A stretch of 64,000 bases of DNA from Stereocaulon alpinum (taxonomy: Eukaryota; Ascomycota; Lecanoromycetes; Lecanorales; Stereocaulaceae). The stretch spans positions 186,001 through 250,000 of the forward strand of contig JAEUBA010000022.1 in assembly GCA_018257865.1 (NCBI GenBank), read 5' to 3'. Each line of letters opens with the position of its first letter. Positions within the stretch are counted from its first letter, which is position 1. This document shows, in pieces, positions 33,293 to 43,380 of this stretch. Position numbers and translations under genes: made by a program. The notes under the pieces were generated by a model. It saw only the letters and a program-made list of their open reading frames with translations, searched no databases and had not been told where the DNA came from.

Positions 33293-34252
33293 TCAAGCCT
33301 TCGCTACGTCTTCGTCTACAACAGCTTCCTCAGCTCTCCCATCATCAACCTCCTTCACACCCCCCTCATCGGGAATCCCCCTCTCCCTCCTCCTCTTCTT
33401 AACCCACTCCCCTAAACCCCTCCAAACCTCCTCCTTCTCATGTGGTCTCATCCCCGCCGCCAGTCCACTCGTAGTAGTAGCCACAAAGACTCTCGCACCA
33501 CCCCACCCCCCCTCTCCATCCCCACCCCTCACAACCCCCATATTCTCCCCCACATCCTGCCACCCATACCTAAACTCCTCCTTCCCAATCTTCCTCCCAT
33601 GCCTAACCCTCCACAAACTCTCCCAAATACTCTTCCCAACAATACACACAGCTTCCGGTCTCCACCGCCTACACTTCTCCTCCAGCACCTCCACCCCCTC
33701 ATCCATCTCCTCCCGACTCAACTCCCCCGCATCCTTCGTAGCCCTAGTCACAATATTCGTATGGCCCAACGCATACAGATGCGGTAAATCGTGGTCTTCG
33801 GTCGGTCTGCAGAGGCGCGGCGTGCAGCCTGAGGTGTGGCAGAGCTTCCAGAAGAGGTTGGAGGGGTGCGAGTAGGCGTGGCCTGTTGTTGCGGTGCGGA
33901 GGCCGGGGTTTACGCCTATGAAGAGGCAGATCAGGTTCGGGGCGAGGGAGTCTGTGAGGAGGTTGGGGAGGTGGGCGTATTTGGAGGGTGGGGCGTAGGT
34001 GGAGGAGGGGCGTTTCTTCTTCTTCGTTGGGGAGGGAGAGGCGGTGGTGGTGGGGAATTTGCGCTTGGTTGAGGTTGTGGGGGAGGAGGGGTGGGATGAG
34101 GGCGGTTTGGAAGGAGCTCGGCCTCTAGGAGAAGTCGTCGTAGTTGGAGAGAGTTTGTCTTTCATGTTGGAAGCCTGCCTCGTGACGCGTGTGTTTGGGG
34201 TCTCTGCGAAGGCATACTGCTGGAGCGCAGCGCCAAAGCTCGTGATAGTCAT
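33293..34252 (-). CDS. G/T(U) mismatch-specific DNA glycosylase (TDG/MUG family)
   Basis: A single-exon gene of 319 aa. Residues 1-95 form a basic, Ser/Thr/Pro-rich, probably disordered tail with Lys clusters (KKKKRP) suited to nuclear import and DNA contact. The catalytic domain starts near 100. It carries the family motif FIGVNPGLRTATTGHAYSHPSNLFWK at 111-136 (shown in part as GVNPG, with Asn115 the water-activating residue) and helix-rich sequence with VTRATKDAGELSREE and IVGKSIWESLW. The enzyme excises uracil or thymine opposite guanine, starting base excision repair in the nucleus. S. pombe Thp1 is a characterised relative. C-terminal ~35 residues are acidic and variable. It directly borders the repeat island. 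Length and motifs agree with an intact gene. Confidence 0.9.
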   Translation of the reverse strand: MTITSFGAALQQYAFAETPNTRVTRQASNMKDKLSPTTTTSPRGRAPSKPPSSHPSSPTTSTKRKFPTTTASPSPTKKKKRPSSTYAPPSKYAHLPNLLTDSLAPNLICLFIGVNPGLRTATTGHAYSHPSNLFWKLCHTSGCTPRLCRPTEDHDLPHLYALGHTNIVTRATKDAGELSREEMDEGVEVLEEKCRRWRPEAVCIVGKSIWESLWRVRHGRKIGKEEFRYGWQDVGENMGVVRGGDGEGGWGGARVFVATTTSGLAAGMRPHEKEEVWRGLGEWVKKRRRERGIPDEGGVKEVDDGRAEEAVVDEDVAKA

Positions 34253-35100
34253 ATGTAATCAAGTCTCTTGCTTTTGGTGTACACTCTCATGAATTGGCCT
34301 GATGCTTTGGACTTGTGAGAAGAGAAAGCGAATGGGCTGGTGCTAGTGTTAATGCTGATCTGCAATTATTACCTCTTTAGACTGTACAACCAACTAGTCT
34401 TGAGTGCTGCCCTCTACTGAAACTGATATTCATCTGCTTTTTTTTGGGACATAAGGTACATTTGGCCTCATTACACTCCGACATGGCTAGAAGACAGGAC
34501 AGAGGGGAGCCAGTAACGCGTGAATCTCAGGTTTATTACGAAATCATGTATTTAGTGATAACACTACGAATGGGATTCCACTCTGTCTTCGCGAGATGCA
34601 AGAATAACCATGAACTCCCTTGTCCTTCGCCTCCCTCTAAACAGAATCGTAAGCTTACAACCACCCTAGTAGTAGCCCTCAGACTATGAAACGACGCATG
34701 TCACTTCGAATATAGTCATCAGGCTAGCCTATGCTACGCTCTGAATCATTATGACGTCCTTTCCCGTCACCACGTACTCTATATATACTCCATTAATCCA
34801 ATACCTTCAAGGATCACCTATGTTTCATATCAATGGGTCAAAATCGAGAGCAGCAGATGTCTCACTCAAAGCCAATCAGAAAGGGCTTCGAAGATATGAG
34901 AGAAAGCAATTCATTCTATGATCTAGCCGTAGCAACAGGAAATTACGGAAAACTCATCTCTCCCTCCCGAAGGCGCCCTGTTCGTCATGCTATGAGCATA
35001 TTCACACTTGCCTGCAAGCCTCACATCTACCATCCACAAAGCCAAGCCTCATGTTCGAGCCTTCATGAGCTTCTTTTGTATCATCCTTAACGGTTGATCC
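34253..35100. other. intergenic, no gene seen
   Basis: Upstream of the glycosylase gene and downstream of the secreted-protein gene. Only short unsupported frames. Confidence 0.5.
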
Positions 35101-35863
35101 TCACTTGCCAAGGGAAGCGATGGGGGTCGGCAGGCGATATTTTTCAGGGCCAGGCAGTCCAGTGCCCGGCAGGCCCGTTCCAGGCAACACGGTACCAGTA
35201 CCTGTGCCGGTCGGACCTCCACCCAACGTCGAATTGTCTGAGACATGGAAAGGTGCTGAGGTGAACGACGCTGAAGGCAAAGGTGCGGTACCGATAGGCG
35301 GAATGGCAGGAGGTGTAATAGTTATGGTGAAGGAGATTGATTGAGTGATGGTGATCACCGAGGCTGGAGGACAAGTAGTGGGTGGGACTGGTCCAGGTCC
35401 ACCCGAAATTGTAGCGCTCTCGCTGGGACTGACAGGGATCAGGCTTGACGTTGCATTCGGATAGATTGGAGGGACACCAGTGTATGTTGGGCTACGGAAG
35501 CCTGTGCCTGTACCTGTACCGGCAGTGCCAGCCGTGCTAAATGGGCATTAGCCTGTGATCAAGCATAAAAACATAATCACAATTTCGAAAGTGGGAACGT
35601 ACTTTGTGGGATAGAAGCCTGTATAGGGAGGAAATCCGGTCGGGCTGTAATGCGCAGTGCCAGAAGCAACTAGTGGTTGAGGAGAACGACGTTTCACAGG
35701 ACCTGGTTCGTAGCCGTCGAGCTGTCGCTTGTCCGCGTGCCAGTGGGGGAAGCTTTGGCCGATTGGGTTAGTGACTTATTCCTTGACATGTTGGGTGGGT
35801 TATTCACGAGGAGACTGTGGTCAACACTGTCACGGCCATGGCCAGAACATAAGAGAAATACAT
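35101..35863 (-). CDS. small secreted Gly/Thr/Pro-rich protein
   Basis: Three exons on the minus strand, 35863-35808, 35752-35603 and 35536-35101 (introns 55 and 66 nt), give 213 aa. A signal peptide, MYFSYVLAMAVTVLTTVSS, is encoded almost wholly by exon 1. Two dibasic, Kex2-like sites follow (HADKRQLDG and PVKRRSP). The rest is low-complexity: a TAGTAGTGTGTG run, an N-glycosylation sequon (NATS), a Thr/Ile-rich TITQSISFTITITP stretch, and LPGTGLPGTGLPG repeats. There is one Cys in the mature part (TTCPPA). No GPI-type hydrophobic C-terminus is evident. It is probably a cell-wall or surface-associated protein, or a secreted effector-like protein. The joins are supported by the clean signal peptide and the continuous low-complexity frame. 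I do not recognise a named family. Confidence 0.75.
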
Positions 35864-37362
35864 CTTGAGTCAGATAAAGAAGGACGAACGTAGGGAAGCA
35901 ATGAAGGTAGATAAAAGCAGGAATGAGAACCAGAGAGATATTTACGTAGACAGAGCAGAAGCAGGTGTATGACATCTAGAAGGTGCGAGCATATTGGAAG
36001 CTATATAGTAAAGATTGTTACTATTTTCACCCCAACAGCGTACGCCGGTTAATACGTCAGCTCGCACCTCCAACTTCACTGAGTCCCTCCATGTCATACC
36101 TGCGACGGCGAACAGGACTTGGGTGATTGTCAACCCTGTCATTATCCCTCCAATCTCGCAGTGACTCTGAGCAATTGGCTGTTGGCGGACTCCACGAGAG
36201 ATTCTGTGGCCCCCGAATGCCATCACTAGGGCTTGCTGTTGGCTTGACTCAGGTTGGAGTACCTCAACTGCGTTCACGATTACTCGACAACATCGTAGGT
36301 ATTGTTGTTGGGCGGCTTTATGCCGTCATGATACAGGTCACAGCCTCAAGCAGCATCGGGATCTGCCACACTGACGACACTAGTGCTCCAGATCAACACT
36401 AATGAACGGCAAAGGCGTTTCAAGTCCACAATGTTGGTCTTCACAATGAAATGATCTAGCTCGCTCACATTTGACAAGTGGGATATTTTGAGCAGACGGT
36501 TGACTGTGTTATAGCTAGACGAGCCGAGCATTGCCCGCTGTAACAACAGCTTGGCATCGCTGCTTCCCAGCAAGCGAATGAGTGTTACTGCCACACCCAA
36601 TCGACCAACACTCATTTCGATACCTGAACTCATCGCAAAGGTTCCTTGTGTCTTGCAATAGGGCTGAGTCGCATCGAGAGGGTAGATTTGAGCATTTCGT
36701 AAGATATGATTGATTGACCGACTTCTTGTAGAGAAGGGTGGGACAACCTGATACTAATCCCTGTTTCAGTGAGATTAGCCCAGGACCATAAGAACGTGGA
36801 AGTGATATTTGATCCACAAACAACAGCAACTGCCCAAATGTTCATCAGCTTTGATGAACAGTCGTAACACGAGTTCAGAGGTTGAGAAGATTTGTAAAGC
36901 TGGGTTTGTAGACATATTGCTCTAGATGCAAATAACATCCGATGCGTTCCTATGGCCCCAGCGGACTCATCATCAGGTTTGGAAATGGGACGAGGTAACA
37001 CTTCGTACGCAAATAGTGGGGGTTGAAGACTCACTCTAGATAGACCCTCAACGGTAACCTCCCCTGAGTCTCTGGCATTGGTGTTTTAGTGTCAGGGCTT
37101 CACCCTAGGTCCAATTCATTGGACATCGAGCCATGCTCTCTCCTTTCCCAATGAGCAGTGATGATAAAGCAACAGTAGGACGAGTTCTCTTTGTCACGGT
37201 AGTTGGTCATTGCTTTGGTTCCACCATGTCCACCAATCCTGAGGGTTGCAGAGCTCAATATCGTTGCAGCATCTCTTTTTGGGCGCATGGCTCATGTATT
37301 CGGGCCGAACGGAACTCTGGGCGTTGGACTTTGAGTGTTGGTATGTATTCGGCAATGTCAAA
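35864..37362. other. 1.5-kb intergenic region, no gene recognised
   Basis: Several 60-134-codon frames occur on both strands, but none shows a motif. They overlap one another and lack codon bias. It holds the promoter of the secreted-protein gene and the 3' flank of rrp7. Confidence 0.45.
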
Positions 37363-38415
37363 TTATTCAGGCTGTGCATCGTAGATCAGTATACAAGCCT
37401 TGCAACGCATTTAAAGTACCAAAACTTACCCTGAATCTGCCCCTCCTTTCCTTCATCTTCCTTACCCTCTCTTTGTCCTCCTCAAACTTCCGGACCAACT
37501 CGCCAGCCCTCTCTTTCCTCTTCTCCCGGGACTGAAACCTGTAGAAATCCTCCAACCCTCTCTGCTTTTCCTTTTGTTTCTCAGCTAGTTCCTGCGCTGC
37601 CTCTTGTTTGGCCGGGTTTGTCCTTCCACCCCTTGTAACAGTAATGAATCCATCTTTGTCAGGCTCCTGCCTCTGCTTGGCCGCTAAGCGGGCTTCCGAA
37701 GCTTCCTTGGCAGCGAATTTGGTCATGTAATTGTTTGTGGACTCAAGAATTTGGCCCGTGTTGGGATATGTGAGTTGGTGGTGGTTTAGGTATCCTTGAT
37801 CTCGTCAGTCATGTCTTGCAACAGCCATTCAGAGGAGATCGACCTACTTGCCGAACCCAATGCTGGTACTTTGTCTCCTATTCCTTCGCCCCATATCAGC
37901 TCCATCTGTTCTTTTCGCACGGCCTTGACCGCTTTCAGTGCCGCATCCATGCTTGCTCGGTCAACGAACAACACCACAGCCGTCAGGCCGTTGCTTTGCA
38001 GATCTCTATCCCAAGTCGAGGGCAATTCTGCGCCTTCCACATCATCTAGAGCAGTCTCACTACTTCCTCGCTTCCGTTTCTTGCTTTTCTTGTCCTGCTT
38101 GGGCTTTGTCGAAAGTGCTCCGCCAGAATTGGTTGCCTTCCGTCTCTGCCCTTCAAATTGCACATCTTCAACCCTGCCTGCAGGTAAGCCTATCTGAGCT
38201 GACAGAAGGTGCTTAATGTGAGTCTCGGTGCTATCGAATGGGACATTGACAAGGAATAATGAGCGGGAAGCTGTAGATGTAGGTATTTTGGGCTGATGTG
38301 GTGCAATATAGAGGTAGTGGATCGCAGCCTGGGGAAAGGAGGTTAGATGTGGGAGAGACAGTGGGAGGATATCATAGCCTGCAATCTGCAGTGGTATCTT
38401 GGTTGAAGAGGGCAT
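37363..38415 (-). CDS. rrp7: ribosomal RNA-processing protein 7
   Basis: Three exons on the minus strand, 38415-37848, 37794-37430 and 37371-37363, give 313 aa. The N-terminal domain contains RSLFLVNVPFDSTETHIKHLL, an RRM-like fold typical of Rrp7. It continues with a Lys/Arg-rich insertion (KKSKKRKRG) and the second half (GLTAVVLFVDRASMDAALKAV). The C-terminal Rrp7 region is charged and coiled (RYLNHHQLTYP, then FYRFQSREKRKERAGELVRKFEED) and ends KERRGRFRPE. The last exon encodes only Pro-Glu and the stop; without it the frame would read into a nonconserved tail. Rrp7 acts in the UTP-C module of the SSU processome, in 18S rRNA maturation in the nucleolus. It is divergent from the U2 snRNA gene. 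Confidence 0.9.
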
Positions 38416-38593
38416 TTAATGTCTCGTCAAGAGACAATCTTTCAATCCACCACAGCTTGAACATTTTGCAGCCAAAGATTAGCGAGCACCGGGTAGCAAG
38501 TGTGACTCTTGCCAAGATTTAGCGCACCGCTAGCCAGCCGAAGTACTTAAACCATTCGGCCTCCTGCACTTTCTCTCTTTCTTTTTTTTACTC

Positions 38594-38766
38594 AGCTCTC
38601 TTTGCCTTCGGCTTAGATCAAGTGTAGTATCTGTTCTTTTTAGTTTAATCTCTGAAATTCTCCTACGGGAGATTCAAATAATTATTCTTATTTTTCGAGG
38701 TTGGTCCTGGAGCTCCTTGCTTGCAAGTCTTTGGGACCACAGTGTAATTGGCCTTACACTGCCGCC
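38594..38766 (+). ncRNA. U2 spliceosomal snRNA
   Basis: The 5' part contains TTTGCCTTCGGCTTAGATCA followed directly by AGTGTAGTATCTGTTC. This is the U2 stem I region and the branch-site-recognition segment (GTAGTA), almost invariant in eukaryotes. Stem IIa is TTTTAG/CTGAAA and stem IIb is TCTCC/GGAGA. An AU-rich Sm-type stretch follows (AATAATTATTCTTATTTTT). Stem III uses GGTCC/GGGACC, and stem IV is a perfect 8-bp hairpin, CAGTGTAA/TTACACTG (38740-38761). U2 pairs with the intron branch site during splicing. The 5' and 3' ends are set by structure, within a few bases. The gene is divergent from rrp7. Confidence 0.92.
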
Positions 38767-39884
38767 GATTGACGCGAATACTCTTTTCATCATCGTTCTC
38801 AGCTTGTCTGAACCTTTGGAGAAGAGATGTTCTTTCTCATTATCGTAACTTGCATTAATGCAGCTGGTATCGCTGTCCGCACACTATATGAGTCGGAGTA
38901 ATTCCAGCGGTCAAAGTGTCGCTGCCTGCCAGCGAAGCGTGGGTCAGGTACGACCATTTCCACAAAAGCGTGCCTCAACGTAGCACGCAGGAACGAAAGG
39001 TGCTCCCTGGGAGCATAACGGGGACCTTGCGCCTCCAAGCACTGCACGTTATCTAAAGTTGTGTGTGCTCTTCAGTTGTCTACCGATTCCGTAGATCAGC
39101 GCTAACTAATAGTAGCTGAGTGTCGGCCACGACATCTGATCTCATACCAACATGTACACACGTTATGACAGTCAGCAACGCCCCGGTTTATTTTATTGAG
39201 ACCTCTCGCTACTTCTAGACCACCAGATGGGTGTTTATGGGGTTCTGTCACTGGCCATGACGAAAAAATCTCTCCTGCATGGGCATCAGCTCTGCCTTTC
39301 CCAAAACCAATTTCAGTACCGAGAACTATCCACGCACGGTCACCTGCCAGTAGCTCAAAGCCTACCTACTTAAGATGAAGGAGTCAACATCACCTCTTCA
39401 GGTAACGAGAAGCGAAATGAGGTGAGGTGCAGAATGAAGTGGAGGTGGCGTTGCTCTATCAAACACGCTGCCGTGAAAATCTCTATCACCGCAGCCTCAT
39501 CACCAATTGAGGCCTCCTTAATTTGTCAGGTGATCCCGATATTGAGATTACGATCTCGCGTTACGAGGCTGTCATCGGATAGTAGCCAGTATGGGCGCGA
39601 GTTCTAGGGCCAAGGAGGCCGGAATATCACGACGTCTATGTCACTTCTTGTGCCCTGGGATCTTTGTCTTGTTTATTTCCGCCTATCCTTCATATTTAAA
39701 ATATGACTATGTTGACTATGGTGCTGATATCGAGCCTAATTTCCTGCTGAATGCAAATACTTCTGGCCACCCACTGTCCTCACTTCCAAAGCATATTCCC
39801 AAGACTTAGTGGTTGGTACACCATCTTGGCTGTAGAACACGCTCTTCCACCTTCATTGTGGCTACCAGTCCATCCTTCGCTGCA
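38767..39884. other. intergenic after U2 snRNA, no gene seen
   Basis: About 1.1 kb with only short, unsupported frames. It leads into the 5' region of the Cys-containing protein gene. Confidence 0.5.
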
Positions 39885-40684
39885 ATGGCAGCCACATCTC
39901 CCAAGAAAGAATTCCAGTGCAAGACTTTCGCTATCGAATTCGAACCATGTGGGCACGTTCAAAAGCTAGACTTTGTGAACTCTGATTGCAACTACCCTAA
40001 CACACTCGATCATACCAGTGAGTAATCATCCTATTCAACCTTTTCATCACCAGCTAAACATCTCCCTTAGACCACCCCAAAGTACTCGTAAAAGTCGACG
40101 CCTTCACACCATGTCATTTCTGCAGCGCCGAAACAACCACCACCCCAGAACTCAAAGCCCGTGTCCTCAAACTCGAGGACATGCTCCAACAACATATCAC
40201 AGCCGCAGGTTTCGAAGAACCTCACACCACCCACGCTTCCGGTCTCGCAACCTCATCATCATCCCATCAACTTGCACCCACTGAACCACGCGAAGAACTC
40301 CAGCGCCGCATCTCAAACATGGAAGGCCTCCTCGCAGGCGGTTTCGGCGTCTCCCGCACCACCACCACAACGATCACCACCAACCCCTCTCACACCTCCA
40401 GCTCCAGCTCCCCAACTCCCTTCACAGCACCCACACCCCCCCGCTCAACCCTAACCACCCCAACCCCCGCCCCCCGCACACCAACCCTCCTAGCATCCTC
40501 CCCCTTCGAACATCCACCCTCTCCCCGCCCACACATCCTCCGCGGCCAATCCGGTATCCGTCGCGAATTCTTCCCAGGCGTGAACTGGGAGGAAAACCGA
40601 CTGTCACGAAAGGAGACAGCTAAGCGTCGGGACTGGTTAAGGAGGGTGTATCCGTATGGGTTGCCAATCACAAAGTGTGCTTGA
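39885..40684 (+). CDS. hypothetical protein with a short Cys/His cluster
   Basis: Two exons, 39885-40017 and 40071-40684, joined over a 53-nt intron (branch GCTAAAC), give 248 aa. The N-terminal ~65 residues contain spaced Cys and His: FQCKTF, EPCGH, SDCNY, and CHFC, which is split from the others by the intron. This may be a small metal-binding module. A short helical segment, LKARVLKLEDMLQQHI, follows. Then comes a long Ser/Thr/Pro-rich low-complexity stretch, and a basic C-terminal block (GIRREFFPGVNWEENRLSRKETAKRRDWLRRVYPYG) that looks conserved because it departs from the low-complexity composition. I do not recognise the family. The start is the ATG in good context (GCAATGG). The frame opens further upstream, but that part has no merit. 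Confidence 0.65.
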
Positions 40685-41615
40685 GGGGGATGTGTTGTGG
40701 TATGATATGATGGTGTAACCAACGAACATTCTCAACGCCTAATGGTATTACCACCAATCACCATCAACGTCTAGCGGTCTCAGCATTAATAATCTTGGGG
40801 AAAGGAGTGGAAGTGTAGGATATGTGCTGTGACGCATCGAGTTTGCCGCAGGTTGATGCGGATATGTAAGATACGTTAGATACAATCGAGGTTGGTAATG
40901 GAAGGCGTTGGATGCGGTTATGTAGGATATCTTGGATAGAAGTGAGGATGGTAATGGATGTCTTTATACATTACTATTTTGGCGCTGAGGTGGTTTTGAT
41001 GGTATGACTGTACGCAAGCGTGGGAACACTATGAGACCTCAGCACTGCCATTCAACTACAGGAGATCTGTCAACGGAATTTTCTGTAGGAACGGGGTATC
41101 GGGTTTGTGTTTATTGAGAGCTAGATCAAGTATGAAGGTAAGGGGGGTGGTAGAGGGGACGGGATTTGGGGGTGAGGTGCGATGAGGATGGAGAGGTGGG
41201 GTTTTGTGTGCGAGTGAGGGGAGCGGGGGTTTTGGGGGTTAAGAAGTAGTGGAGGATGTGGGGATGGGGATTGGGGGGTGGAGGGCTTGAGGGAGATGGG
41301 TGTTGGGTTTAGTGTTGAGTGCATACATTGTATAGGAGAACGGTTGGTAGTGGTAGTGGAACGAGGTGATATGTTTGCATTGAGAGGAGCAAAGCGGATA
41401 CGTAATCGAATTCAGAGGCTCATTGCCTATCCTTTGTGTAGATCAAATGTCTTCATAAGCTGTAAAGCTACGAAGCTGTAGATATAACGCCATACCTATA
41501 TACATTCATGCCCATACACCAGGAGCGTCGCTATCAATTCGTTAAGATGAGTAAGGTAGTATGCTTCAACGCCATGCAACGCTTCAAGTAAATGCGCTTC
41601 GAGTAAATGCATCAA
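40685..41615. other. intergenic with short imperfect repeats
   Basis: Contains two imperfect ~65-bp copies around GGTTGGTAATGG/GGATGGTAATGG (40850-40970). A G-rich stretch occupies 41140-41290. No gene seen. Confidence 0.45.
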
Positions 41616-43380
41616 TCAGAAATGCTCTTTCCAGAACCTAAACCTTACATCCTCCCCAGTAGCATCTCTGGTCGCCTCCTTGATATCCCTAGCAGCGGTG
41701 TTAGGGCCGCAGAAGTAGACTCCCACGTCAGTGACTGCCTTCTCTTCCCACTTTACGCCGCCCATGTAGGTGCCATCACGGATCCCTTCTCTCATAGCGC
41801 CGAACAGCCGCTTGAAATCTGGTCGGCCGAAATTTGTTCGACTCTTTAACTCTGTGAGCGGGTCTTGAGTCATGCCTACGCTGTTGAGGTAGATATTGGC
41901 GGCTGTGTTGGCATCGATGCGTTGGGTGAGGTAGATGTGTATGCGCAAGAACTCTGGAGCGGCGCCTGAGCCTTCGGCTGCGGCGAGGGACTGTTCTTCG
42001 AGGGAGGATAGAAGCGTTTGGAACCATTCGAAGGAGTGCGTGTTCTTGCAGACCCAGATGAACTCGACTCGCTTCAGTCGACGTGGCGGGTTTGGGCCAG
42101 CACGCAGATGCCATATGTTCTTCAATATGCTAGCCCATGGCGTGACGCCAATACCTGTGCCAATAAGCACTGCAATCTCGTTGTCGAAGACGTCCTCCGC
42201 TGGCGCACCGTAAGGCCCGTCGATGCGGAGGCGAGGCATTTCTTGACCGTTTGCCAAAGCGATTTCGTACATGCCCATCGGGTCGAGCTCGTCGAATTCT
42301 TTCGCTTGGCTGGGACCTGCACCAAGAGCATCTCCGAGATCTCTGGTGAAGTCGCCGACTTGGCGGACGTGGACCGAGACGTATGGGTCGAAGGGACAGG
42401 ACGTGATGGTAAAGGGATGCCATTGTGTTGTGGAAACAGCGGGTACATTGATAAGCAGCCATTGCCCAGCCTTGTAACGCATGCTTGGCTTTTCGAATTG
42501 GATCTCCATTGCATCGTAGGGATGGCGGATGACTTTGGTGATTCTTGTTGGACGACGAGAATTTATCTCGCGATATATCCGTTCGCAGAGGTAGAGGCCT
42601 CCACCGAAAAGCTCCCAGCGCCAACCTTCGTAGCCTAGGCAGTGGTCCCAGAAGGGCTTGCCAGCAAATGGAGAGTACGGCTCCGGGGTATCGCGGACGA
42701 AGCATTGGGTAGCATGGGTATAGAGGGCAAGGAGGAATGGTATGAAGAGGTGGTGGGTGTACCAGAACGTTTCATAGGACTGCTGGCGGATCCGGGCATG
42801 GGCGGTAGTGAACATCATGAGCATGCAGAAAAGCATAACGTGACCGGTGATACCGCCAGCTTGGGTGTAGTGTACTTCTACAGCTGATATTGGTCGCAGT
42901 TGATTCCTCTCAATATTGAAAAAGCTATTGAAGTTAGTCGAATTCAAGCAGAAGACACCGGAATACCTACTTGACATAATGCGAACAGACATGGATAATA
43001 GTCCAAAACAGTAATGAGTATGCCACTTGTCGGTGAAACCATTGCGACTCGTCTAATGGTAGCCATCTTATCTTTGGTCTTATCCACCTGAGGAGATTCT
43101 TGCACATTGGTAGAATTATGATAGCGCCATCGAGCGACAGATTCAGACCAGCACCTCTCGAAAGCCAGACGGAGAATGTGAGCTTGTTAAGGCCAGCCAA
43201 TCTCGGATCTGATGCTTGCTTCCACCTGTAGCAATGTCAGTAGCTGCAGAGTGTTAAGGGGTCTCTTACTCACCATCCAAATACAAATAACCCAACATGC
43301 ACGCCGTGAAACAGAGTAACGAAAACAATCATCCGCGAAGTCAACTCCTTGCTGAACCATCCTTTTTGACCGACAGCCAT
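41616..43380 (-). CDS. noxA: NADPH oxidase catalytic subunit, NoxA type
   Basis: Three exons on the minus strand, 43380-43274, 43225-42971 and 42924-41616 (introns 48 and 46 nt), give 556 aa, typical of fungal NoxA/Nox1. No N-terminal EF-hand or long extension is present, so it is not NoxC or NoxB. The ferric-reductase transmembrane domain carries haem-ligand histidines in the QWFHRQVAYSLLFWTIIHVCSHY and FWYTHHLFIPF helices. The FAD motif is HPFTITSCP, the NADPH motif is GTGIGVTPWASILK, and the C-terminus FRFWKEHF is family-typical. The enzyme transfers electrons from NADPH across a membrane to oxygen, making superoxide. With NoxR, Rac and Bem1-type partners it controls sexual development, hyphal fusion and, in pathogens, infection structures. 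Both joins restore conserved Nox sequence (GWWKQASD and HYVNFFNIE). Confidence 0.95.

Noticed and set aside
33213..34072. Plus-strand frames opposite the DNA glycosylase
   Set aside because: They are mirror frames of a GC-skewed coding exon. The minus strand carries the GVNPG catalytic motif.
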